From an uncultured Lachnospiraceae bacterium (GTDB taxonomy: Bacteria > Bacillota > Clostridia > Lachnospirales > Lachnospiraceae), in the NCBI GenBank assembly GCA_910588885.1, contig CAJUSQ010000069.1, forward strand, positions 1-16,550: a stretch of 16,550 bases of DNA, in the 5' to 3' direction. Made by a program: the position numbers and the translations under genes. Shown here in pieces: positions 5,638 to 12,105 of the stretch (positions are counted from its first letter, which is position 1; each line of letters starts with the position of its first letter). The notes beneath the pieces were generated by a model, which made no database searches, had not been told where the DNA came from, and saw only the letters and a list, made by a program, of their open reading frames with translations.

Positions 5638-8549
5638 AGCCGATCAAAATAACCATGTCTGCCTTTGGTTCTTACGGCGGACGGGAGGAGATAGATTTTT
5701 CCCGGGTAAACCGCGGGATTTTTCTGATTACCGGAGATACGGGAGCCGGGAAAACAACGGTATTTGACGCGATTACGTACGCGTTGTTCGACGAGACCAG
5801 CGGCGGCAGGCGGGACGGGGATATGATGCGCAGCCAGTTTGCCGACGAAGGGACGCCTACTTTTGTGGAGCTTCTGTTTGATTACGGAGGGCAGCAGTAC
5901 ATTGTCCGCCGGAATCCCAATTATCGTCGTATCAGCAAGCGCAGAAATAAAGAAGGGGCCTATACCTATACCATGGAATCCGCGGCAGTGGAGCTGACGA
6001 TGCCCGACGGTACGGTTTTTCCCGGGAAAAATAAAGAAACCAATGAGAAGATCCGGGAAATTCTGGGAATGGATGTAAGCCAGTTTACCCAGATTTCCAT
6101 GATTGCCCAGGGAGAATTCCTAAAGCTGCTCCATGCCCCCTCCCGGGAGCGGAAAGAGATTTTTTCCCGTATTTTTGATACCAGAATATACTGGCAGATC
6201 CAGAACCGGCTGAAAGAAACCGGGAAAGCGCTTTATGGAAAACTGGCGGAGAATCGAAATCTGCTGGAGCATGTACTTTTCAATGTCCAATGCCCCGCAG
6301 AGGAATTAAAAGAGGCTTGGAAGCAGGCGGCGGAGAAGGTGGAAACCGGACAGGCCGCTGTTTTTGCATTGCTGGAAGAGATGGAACGGTCCGTCGCAGA
6401 GCAGGCCGGGCGCCTGGAAGCCCGGGAGAAGTCCGTAACAGACAAGCTGGATGATGTAAAAGTAAAGCTTGCCCGGGCGAAGGAACAGAATCTGCAGTTT
6501 ACCCGGAAGCAGGAAACGGAAGCTTCCGTTTCGGAAATTCAGACGAAGCTTCGGGATTTGGGGAAAAAGCAGGAAGAATGGGAGGGGCATCGGCTCCGGC
6601 TGGAAACCGCCCTGGAGGAACGTCTTCCGGTACTTACCCAGGAGTTGGCAGAAGCGAAAAGCATGCTTCCCAAGTATGAGCGCCTGAAAGAACGGCAAGA
6701 GGAGCAGAAGAGAGCGGAAGTTTCCCGGACACAGGTGCAAAGGCAGCTGGAACAGGCCAGGGAGCAGGAGGGAGCCTTAAAAAAACAGCTGGAAACCGTT
6801 GCGGAAAGCCAAAAGGGGCTGGAACCGGAGCTGGCGCAGCTGCCCGCCCTTTGTCAGCAGGAAAAAGAAGGGGCAAGGCGGTTGGAGGAACAGAAGGAGC
6901 TGAAGGTCCAGCAGGAGCGGATGGAAAAGCAGAAGACGGCTTTGAAGAAAGCCAGGGCCCGGGCAGCGGAAGCTTTGGAAAGGCTGAAGGAACGGAACCG
7001 CTTTTATGAGCAATGCAGCCAAATCTATGTGGAAGAACAGGCCGGACTGCTGGCGGAAGGGTTAGAAGAGGGCAGCCCCTGCCCGGTCTGCGGTTCTAAA
7101 AGCCATCCCAGGCCAGCCAGGCTGTCCGGGGAAGCGGTAACCCAAAAGCAGGTTGCGGAAGCAAAGGAGCAGCGGGAGGAAGCCCAGCAGCTTTTAGACG
7201 AAGCCCAGGAAGCGTTCCGGATGCAAAAAGAGCAATGGGAAGGGGAACAACGGCTGTTCCTTTATAATAGCAGAAGGCTTCTGAATCCGGAAGGGATGGG
7301 ACTAGCTGTAAAAGGGCAGGCAGAGGAACCGGAAGATCCGGGGAGAGGACCGGGAGAGAATCCGGAGCTTTGGGTGGAAACTTGGGGAAAACAGCTGGAT
7401 TCCGCCTTGGAGGAAAGCAGATCCTTTTTAAAAGGTATCCGGCAGCAGAAAGCACGGTTGGAGGCCATGCAGGAACAGTATCGAAAGCAGGCGGCCTGGC
7501 AGGAGGAACAGGCGGGCCGGGCAGCGGAGCTGGTGAAACGGCGGGAAGCCCTGCAGGAGCGGGCCTATGAAACGGATCTGGCATATGAAAAAGCAGCCCA
7601 GTCCCTGAAAGAATTACAGGAGCAGCTGTCCTTCCCTTCCAAGGAATATGTAGAGGAACATATGTTCCGGTTGCGGGAGGAAAAACGGCAGCTGGAAGGA
7701 AAGCAGAAAACGGTACAGGAAACCTTGGACCGGCTCCGCCAGCAGCTGGCCAAAGGGGAAGGGGTTCTGGAAGAACAAAGGAAACAGCTGGAATTGTTGA
7801 AAACTTCCCTGGAAGGAAAAGAAGCGGTGGATATTTCCGGGCTGCAGGAGCAGGAACGGGAGCTGGCCGCACAGAAAGGGGAGCTGGAGAAGGGGAAGCT
7901 GGCGCTGTTTTCCTTAAAAAACGGAAATCTGCAGCAAAAGGAGCAGCTGGAAAGGCTTTATGAGGAGCGGGAAGCATTGGTAAGGGAATACGAAACGGCG
8001 GAAACCTTGTCCCGGACGGCCAACGGAAACCTGCGGCAGCAGGCACGGCTGGATTTGCAGACTTATGTACAGCGCCGCTACTTTAAACAGATTGTGGGCG
8101 AGGCGAACCGCAGGCTGGCCCCCATGAGCGGCGGGCGTTTCCTGCTAAGATGCAGGGAATTGGATGCGCTGGGGCGGCAGCAGGAAGCAGGGCTGGATCT
8201 GGATGTCTATGATATGGTGACGGATCGTGTCCGTGATGTGAAGACACTTTCCGGCGGAGAATCTTTTCTGGCGGCCCTGTCCATGGCCCTTGGCATGGCG
8301 GATGTGGTACAGAAGACGGCCGGAAAGGTGCGGCTGGATACGATGTTTATTGACGAGGGCTTTGGCTCCCTGGACGAGGAATCCCGGGGAAAAGCCATTG
8401 GGATCCTGCAGGAGCTGGCCGGGGAAACCAGGCTGGTGGGGATTATTTCCCATGTGACGGAGCTAAAGGAGCAGATGGACCGAAAGCTGGTGGTCTGCAA
8501 GGGGGAGAAAGGAAGCCGTGTAAAATGGCAGATGGAGAGCTTTGAATGA
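5634..8549 (+). CDS. sbcC: Exonuclease SbcCD, ATPase subunit SbcC (Rad50 homologue)
   Basis: A 971-residue SMC-like ATPase that partners SbcD. The N-terminal lobe has Walker A GDTGAGKTT (from Gly34) and the Q-loop region QFTQISMIAQGEFLKLL. Long Gln/Glu/Lys/Arg-rich coiled coils follow (roughly residues 175-480 and 490-830). They flank the zinc hook CPVC (Cys483 and Cys486), which lies at the exact middle as expected for a folded-back arm. The C-terminal lobe carries the ABC signature LSGGES (872-877) and Walker B MFIDEGFGSLDE (Asp907, Glu908). ATG 5634 overlaps the sbcD stop, with AGGAG about 8 bases upstream. The gene is intact; the coiled-coil DNA is strongly purine-biased on this strand. 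The stop overlaps the next gene by 4 bases. Confidence 0.97.
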   Translation: MKPIKITMSAFGSYGGREEIDFSRVNRGIFLITGDTGAGKTTVFDAITYALFDETSGGRRDGDMMRSQFADEGTPTFVELLFDYGGQQYIVRRNPNYRRISKRRNKEGAYTYTMESAAVELTMPDGTVFPGKNKETNEKIREILGMDVSQFTQISMIAQGEFLKLLHAPSRERKEIFSRIFDTRIYWQIQNRLKETGKALYGKLAENRNLLEHVLFNVQCPAEELKEAWKQAAEKVETGQAAVFALLEEMERSVAEQAGRLEAREKSVTDKLDDVKVKLARAKEQNLQFTRKQETEASVSEIQTKLRDLGKKQEEWEGHRLRLETALEERLPVLTQELAEAKSMLPKYERLKERQEEQKRAEVSRTQVQRQLEQAREQEGALKKQLETVAESQKGLEPELAQLPALCQQEKEGARRLEEQKELKVQQERMEKQKTALKKARARAAEALERLKERNRFYEQCSQIYVEEQAGLLAEGLEEGSPCPVCGSKSHPRPARLSGEAVTQKQVAEAKEQREEAQQLLDEAQEAFRMQKEQWEGEQRLFLYNSRRLLNPEGMGLAVKGQAEEPEDPGRGPGENPELWVETWGKQLDSALEESRSFLKGIRQQKARLEAMQEQYRKQAAWQEEQAGRAAELVKRREALQERAYETDLAYEKAAQSLKELQEQLSFPSKEYVEEHMFRLREEKRQLEGKQKTVQETLDRLRQQLAKGEGVLEEQRKQLELLKTSLEGKEAVDISGLQEQERELAAQKGELEKGKLALFSLKNGNLQQKEQLERLYEEREALVREYETAETLSRTANGNLRQQARLDLQTYVQRRYFKQIVGEANRRLAPMSGGRFLLRCRELDALGRQQEAGLDLDVYDMVTDRVRDVKTLSGGESFLAALSMALGMADVVQKTAGKVRLDTMFIDEGFGSLDEESRGKAIGILQELAGETRLVGIISHVTELKEQMDRKLVVCKGEKGSRVKWQMESFE

Positions 8550-9157
8550 AAGGGTTTTGCATGAAAGAGATTGGATGCCGTGAAGGGGTAAAACTTACAT
8601 TTGTCCGCCATGGAAAGACAAAAGGAAATACACAGGGACGGTATGTGGGACGGACCGACGAGCCCCTTTGGCCGGAAACGGTTACGGAGCTTGCAAGGAT
8701 GCAAATTCCCCGGGCAGAGCTGGTAATCGTAAGCCCCATGCTCAGGTGCCGCCAGACAGCGGCGATTTTGTATCCGGGGCAGGAAGCCCATGTGCAGGAA
8801 GGGCTGCAGGAAATGGATTTTGGGGAATTCGAGTACCGGAATTATCAGGAGCTTTCCGGAAATCCGGATTATCAGGCTTACATTGACAGCGGCGGCCGGA
8901 TTGGCTTTCCAAAGGGAGAAGGTCTTTTGGAGTTTCAAAGCCGCTGCTGTCAAGCGTTTTTCAAGGCCATGGAGCTGGTTCAAAAGAAGAAGGCTGTTTC
9001 TGCGGCGTTTGTGGTACACGGTGGCACGATTATGGCGATCCTGGAAGCTTTTGGGGAGCCGAAACGCCCGTATTTTGACTGGCAGATCAAAAACGGCGCA
9101 TGGCTGGAAGGGGTCGTGACAAAGGACGGAAAAATAGCGGTACAAAGGGATTTGTGA
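8546..9157 (+). CDS. Histidine phosphatase (phosphoglycerate-mutase-like) family protein
   Basis: A 203-residue branch-1 histidine phosphatase. The catalytic motif is LTFVRHGKTKGN with Arg21 and His22 (phosphorylated histidine), followed by YVGRTDEPL, SPMLRCRQTA (second arginine), EMDFGEFEYRNY (acid region) and the second histidine in VVHGGTIMAIL (His157). All core residues are present, so it should be active. The arrangement resembles alpha-ribazole phosphatase (CobC), but no cobalamin genes lie nearby and the substrate cannot be told from sequence. It starts in an ATGA overlap with sbcC, with GGAG about 8 bases upstream; ATG 8561 is a weaker alternative. It is the last gene of the patatin-sbcDC operon. 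Confidence 0.9.
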   Translation: MKGFCMKEIGCREGVKLTFVRHGKTKGNTQGRYVGRTDEPLWPETVTELARMQIPRAELVIVSPMLRCRQTAAILYPGQEAHVQEGLQEMDFGEFEYRNYQELSGNPDYQAYIDSGGRIGFPKGEGLLEFQSRCCQAFFKAMELVQKKKAVSAAFVVHGGTIMAILEAFGEPKRPYFDWQIKNGAWLEGVVTKDGKIAVQRDL

Positions 9158-9209
9158 CGGTACACAATGAAAAGAAGGATATCGGAAAGGAAATTATGGT
9201 TTTTTCACA

Positions 9210-9238
9210 TTGTCCGAAGGAAGATTGTTCTGTATAAT
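9210..9238 (+). promoter_or_regulatory. Promoter of the acyl-carrier-protein gene
   Basis: TTGTCC (9210-9215), a 17-base spacer and a perfect TATAAT (9233-9238). This gives a leader of about 45 bases before the ATG at 9289, so the gene has its own promoter although it follows the sbcDC operon on the same strand. Confidence 0.75.
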
Positions 9239-9288
9239 AGAATGAATGGGTGAGGTTTAAGGTGAAAACTTTTAAGGAGGATTAGGAA

Positions 9289-9528
9289 ATGAAAGAAGAA
9301 ATCTTAGCAAAAATCATCGAACGCGGTGCGCCCTTATGGGGTGTGGACGTGGCATCCCTGAATGAGGACACAACCTTTGAAGAGATGAATGCCAAGTCTG
9401 TTCACTACAGTCAGATTACCACATTCTTAGAGGATGAGTATGACGTAGAGATTCCGTTCATGAACTTCCGCAGAAAGAAGACCTTAGGCGAAGCTGCTGA
9501 TTACGTATTGGAATTGGTGGAGGAATAA
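9289..9528 (+). CDS. Acyl carrier protein-like protein with a non-canonical KSV site
   Basis: A 79-residue acidic helical protein with the acyl carrier fold pattern: helix I at the N-terminus, then TFEEMNAKSVHYSQITTFL and EDEYDVEIPFMNF, and a final helix TLGEAADYVLELVEE. Ser37 sits where the phosphopantetheine serine is expected. However, the usual acidic D-S-L-D/E start of helix II is K-S-V-H here, so residues used by the carrier-protein synthase and fatty-acid enzymes are changed. This suggests a specialised carrier rather than the housekeeping AcpP. AAGGAGG about 8-9 bases upstream is a strong ribosome binding site. It has its own promoter and a terminator follows, so it appears monocistronic. 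No ketosynthase or acyltransferase genes are adjacent. Confidence 0.8.
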   Translation: MKEEILAKIIERGAPLWGVDVASLNEDTTFEEMNAKSVHYSQITTFLEDEYDVEIPFMNFRRKKTLGEAADYVLELVEE

Positions 9529-9530
9529 GG

Positions 9531-9556
9531 GACATCCGGAGCTGTCCGGGGGTGTC
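9531..9556 (+). repeat. Hairpin just after the acyl carrier gene
   Basis: CCGGA (9536-9540) pairs with TCCGG (9545-9549), and the outer GACA (9531-9534) pairs with TGTC (9553-9556) across a small internal loop. It starts three bases after the stop codon. There is no T-run, so it may protect the mRNA end or pause polymerase. Confidence 0.45.
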
Positions 9557-9611
9557 AGAGAGAACAAACCGCCAGTGGGACCGACTTCCGGCGAGGTTGT
9601 CAACTTGCAGG

Positions 9612-9659
9612 ATATGCCTTAAGATGCGGCGGCAGGCGGCGTTTTAAGGCATATTTTTT
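9612..9659 (+). terminator. Intrinsic terminator between the acyl carrier gene and pta
   Basis: ATATGCCTTAA (9612-9622) and TTAAGGCATAT (9644-9654) form an 11-bp stem around a GC-rich 21-base loop, followed by an unbroken T-run to 9659. It ends about 60 bases before the pta start. Confidence 0.85.
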
Positions 9660-9670
9660 GGCTTGCGGAC

Positions 9671-9689
9671 TGTCCGTGGAAGACGGACA
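9671..9689 (+). promoter_or_regulatory. Hairpin in the pta leader
   Basis: TGTCCGT (9671-9677) pairs with ACGGACA (9683-9689) around GGAAG. An alternative small hairpin, CGGAC with GTCCG (9667-9676), shares the left arm. It lies between the terminator and the pta Shine-Dalgarno. No convincing promoter was found between 9530 and 9718, so transcription may come by read-through of the upstream terminator. Confidence 0.4.
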
Positions 9690-9718
9690 ACCCCTGGGAT
9701 TCAAAAAAGGAGGATACC

Positions 9719-10717
9719 ATGAGTAATTTAGTAGCGGAATTAACGGAACGGGCAAAACAGAATCCGAAACGGGTTGCCTTTCCGGAAACATCCAATAAGG
9801 ATATTTTGAAAACGGCAGAACAGGTGTATGTTCGCAAAATCGGCTTTCCGGTGCTGGTAGGCAGCCAGGAGGCCATTGAAGCTTTGGCAAAGGAAAACGG
9901 GATTTCTACCGAAGGCTTTACGTATTATGATCACACCAGCGAAGAGGTACGCGCCGGACTGGCGAAAGAGTACGCGGAGAAATTTGACGATATCTCCGAA
10001 AAAGGGATTTTGCGCAAGTCCAAAGATGCAGTCAATCTTGCCATGGTACTGCTGAAGCTGGGAAAAACCGATGCGGTCGCTGCCGGAAAGGATTATTCCA
10101 CCGGGGAGGTATTGATTTCCGCCCAGACCATCGTGGGAATGCAGGAGGGCGTGGAAAGCGTGTCTTCCCTGGGAATCGCGGATGTACCGGGCTTTGAAGG
10201 CCCCCAGGGACAGTATTTTGCGATTGCGGATTGTGCGATTACCGCGCAGCCGGATGCCGGAGATTTGGCAGGAATTGCCATTGCTTCCGCGGATACCGTA
10301 AGAACCCTGCTGGGCTGGGAGCCACGGGTAGCGATGCTGGCCTTTTCCACCTGCGGAAGCGCGGAGCATGCTTCCATTGACGTGATCCGGGAAGCCATTG
10401 AGCTGGTGCATGAAAGACGCCCGGAGATCAAATGCGACGGGGAATTTCAGCTGGATTCCGCCCTGCTTCCCAAGGTTGCGGCAAAGAAGGTACCCCGGGA
10501 GAGCGAGGTTGCCGGGAAAGCCAACGTCCTGATTTTCCCGAACCTTCATGCGGGGAATATCGGCGTAAAGCTGATTCAGATCTTTGGCCATGCCAATGCA
10601 TATGGCCCGGTGCTTCAGGGCTTTGCCCTTCCGGTGTGCGATTTTTCCAGAAGCGCCCCGGTGGAAGAAATGCTGGGAAATGTAGCCATGCTGGTAATTC
10701 GGGCGGGAGCCGTGTAA
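9719..10717 (+). CDS. pta: Phosphate acetyltransferase
   Basis: A 332-residue short-form phosphate acetyltransferase that interconverts acetyl-CoA and acetyl phosphate in the cytoplasm (acetate fermentation). Family blocks are visible along the chain: RVAFPETSNKDILKTAEQV near the N-terminus, GAVNLAMV-like KDAVNLAMVLLKLGKTDAVAAG, STGEVLISAQTIVG, FAIADCAITAQPDAGDLAGIA, MLAFSTCGSAEHASIDVI, KCDGEFQLDSALLP, ANVLIFPNLHAGNIGVKL and the C-terminal GPVLQGFALPVCDFSR. Full length for the family without the N-terminal regulatory part. AAAGGAGG is ideally placed before ATG 9719. Acetate kinase, the usual partner, does not follow. A phosphotransbutyrylase is the nearest alternative, but the motifs favour Pta. 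Confidence 0.95.
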   Translation: MSNLVAELTERAKQNPKRVAFPETSNKDILKTAEQVYVRKIGFPVLVGSQEAIEALAKENGISTEGFTYYDHTSEEVRAGLAKEYAEKFDDISEKGILRKSKDAVNLAMVLLKLGKTDAVAAGKDYSTGEVLISAQTIVGMQEGVESVSSLGIADVPGFEGPQGQYFAIADCAITAQPDAGDLAGIAIASADTVRTLLGWEPRVAMLAFSTCGSAEHASIDVIREAIELVHERRPEIKCDGEFQLDSALLPKVAAKKVPRESEVAGKANVLIFPNLHAGNIGVKLIQIFGHANAYGPVLQGFALPVCDFSRSAPVEEMLGNVAMLVIRAGAV

Positions 10718-10719
10718 AT

Positions 10720-10729
10720 ACGGCGCCGT
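10720..10729. repeat. Perfect 10-bp palindrome after pta
   Basis: ACGGCGCCGT (10720-10729) is self-complementary and lies two bases after the pta stop, about 15 bases before the next -35 box. It lacks a loop and a T-run, so a protein-binding site is as likely as an RNA hairpin. Confidence 0.35.
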
Positions 10730-10744
10730 CAAGAAAAGTTTGTC

Positions 10745-10774
10745 TTTACAAAAAAACAAGAATTGTTATATAAT
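10745..10774 (+). promoter_or_regulatory. Promoter of the MFS transporter-dehydrogenase operon
   Basis: TTTACA (10745-10750), an 18-base spacer and TATAAT (10769-10774). The spacer is A/T rich. A start around 10781 would give a leader of about 110 bases before the transporter ATG. Confidence 0.8.
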
Positions 10775-10798
10775 GCATAATATAGGATGCATTATGCA
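10770..10798. promoter_or_regulatory. Operator-like nested dyad over the -10 box and start site
   Basis: ATAATGCAT (10770-10778) and ATGCATTAT (10787-10795) are perfect inverted repeats 8 bases apart. A second, overlapping pair is TGCATAAT (10774-10781) with ATTATGCA (10791-10798). The symmetrical block covers the -10 element and predicted start, the usual place for a repressor. No regulator gene is adjacent, so the binding protein is unknown. Confidence 0.6.
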
Positions 10799-10830
10799 AA
10801 ATATAAATGTATGATACGTCCAAAAAGCAG

Positions 10831-10856
10831 GCTGCTGTTCCAAAAGGGGCAGCAGC
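10831..10856 (+). promoter_or_regulatory. Stable hairpin in the transporter leader
   Basis: GCTGCTGTTCC (10831-10841) pairs with GGGGCAGCAGC (10846-10856) around an AAAA loop: 11 pairs, two of them G-U. No T-run follows, so it is not a terminator. It may stabilise the mRNA or control translation. It ends about 15 bases before the Shine-Dalgarno. Confidence 0.55.
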
Positions 10857-10889
10857 ATAACAATTCCAAAAAAGAGAGGAGTATCAATA

Positions 10890-12104
10890 ATGAAATCTTT
10901 AAACCGTTGGGTCTATGCGGTAATCGGTGTAATTGTCCTGCTTCTGGCGGGACTGGTCTATGCCTGGTCCGTAATGGCAAATGTCATTAACCGGGAACTG
11001 GCCGTGGAGCAGGCGCCTTTGTCCCTGACGTTTACGATTGTCATGGCAATGTTCTGTGTCGGCTGCCTGATTGCAGGTATTTTGGCGAAAAAAGTCAGTC
11101 CGAAGGTCTATGTCCTGCTTTCCGGGATTTTATTCCTGGCAGGATTTCTGATTGCTTCGGCAACCACAGGGGTTACGCTTCTGTATCTTGGCTTCGGTGT
11201 TTTGGCGGGCCTGGGAGCGGGTTTTGCCTATAATGCGGTTATGAGCACCATGTCCTCCTGGTTTCCGGATAAGCAGGGCCTGATTTCCGGAATCCTTCTG
11301 ATGGGATTCGGGCTTAGCAGCTTTATTGTAGGAAAATTATTCGTAGCGGTAACTCCGGAATCCGATCCGGCTGCCTGGAGAACCACGTTCCGGGTAATGG
11401 CAGTGATTATTTTTGTGGTAATGGTAATCTGCAGCTTCTTCTTTGTAAAACCCGGCCCGGATTTTGTACCCCCTGCGGCAGCTAATAAAAAGGCCACCCG
11501 GGAGCCGGCTTTGGATATTCCTTCCGGTGAAATGGTAAAACAGCCTTCCTTCTGGCTGTATTATATCTGGGCAATTTTGATCAGTGCGGCGGGGCTTGCC
11601 CTGGTTTCCCAGGCAAACGGGATTGCTTCCCAGGTTGGTACGGGGGTTTCTCCGGGAAATATCGCCACGGTGGTAGGTCTGGTTTCTATTTTCAACGGGA
11701 TCGGACGTGTGATTTTCGGCGGATTATTTGATAAAAAGGGCTACCAGCTGACCATGGCGCTGGATATGATCGTTTTTGTGGCGGCGGGCTTAATTTTGAT
11801 TCTGGCATTGAATACGGGGAATTTCCTGTTTATTATTCTCGGGTTCATAGTAGGCGGATTTGCCTACGGAGGAGTAACTCCTACAAACTCCGCCATTATC
11901 AGCGACTTTTTTGGGAGAACCAATTATCCGATGAATTTTTCCCTGATTAACACAAATCTGATTATCGCATCCTTTGCTTCCACCATTGCCGGGAAGCTTT
12001 ACGATGCCAGCAGATCTTATATGAGTACGATTTTTATGATGATTGGTGTAACGATTGTGGGTTTTGTCGTATTCCTTGGAATACGCAGGCCGAAAAGGAG
12101 ATAA
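10890..12104 (+). CDS. OFA-family MFS transporter (oxalate/formate antiporter-like)
   Basis: A 404-residue membrane protein with about twelve hydrophobic helices and a central cytoplasmic loop near residues 190-215 (PGPDFVPPAAANKKATREPA). Family features include the N-terminal RWVYAVIGVIVLLLAGLVYAWSVM, the loop GAGFAYNAVMSTMSSWFPDKQGLISGILLMGFG and the repeat-half motif FNGIGRVIFGGLFDKKG. These are typical of the oxalate/formate antiporter branch, whose members carry small mono- or dicarboxylates. The substrate is not determined by sequence. GAGAGGAG lies about 10 bases before the ATG. The next gene starts 2 bases after the stop and encodes a 2-hydroxyacid dehydrogenase, which points to a 2-oxo or 2-hydroxy acid as cargo (inference). 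Probably controlled by the dyad at 10770-10798. Confidence 0.88.
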   Translation: MKSLNRWVYAVIGVIVLLLAGLVYAWSVMANVINRELAVEQAPLSLTFTIVMAMFCVGCLIAGILAKKVSPKVYVLLSGILFLAGFLIASATTGVTLLYLGFGVLAGLGAGFAYNAVMSTMSSWFPDKQGLISGILLMGFGLSSFIVGKLFVAVTPESDPAAWRTTFRVMAVIIFVVMVICSFFFVKPGPDFVPPAAANKKATREPALDIPSGEMVKQPSFWLYYIWAILISAAGLALVSQANGIASQVGTGVSPGNIATVVGLVSIFNGIGRVIFGGLFDKKGYQLTMALDMIVFVAAGLILILALNTGNFLFIILGFIVGGFAYGGVTPTNSAIISDFFGRTNYPMNFSLINTNLIIASFASTIAGKLYDASRSYMSTIFMMIGVTIVGFVVFLGIRRPKRR

Positions 12105-12105
12105 A

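Noticed and set aside
7096..8046. 316-codon open frame on the minus strand inside sbcC
   Set aside because: Its product is proline- and alanine-rich with no domain, and it is antisense to the sbcC coiled coil, whose purine-biased sequence avoids stops on the other strand. It is a shadow.
8207..9145. 312-codon open frame on the minus strand opposite the sbcC end and the phosphatase
   Set aside because: No recognisable motifs, and both plus-strand genes here carry intact catalytic signatures.
9740..10759. 339-codon open frame on the minus strand opposite pta
   Set aside because: Low-complexity composition without family motifs, and it fully overlaps a clear pta gene. It is a shadow.
12055..12105. 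Upstream ATG extension of the hydroxyacid dehydrogenase
   Set aside because: It lies within the transporter coding region. AAGGAG just before ATG 12106 and the family N-terminus support the later start.
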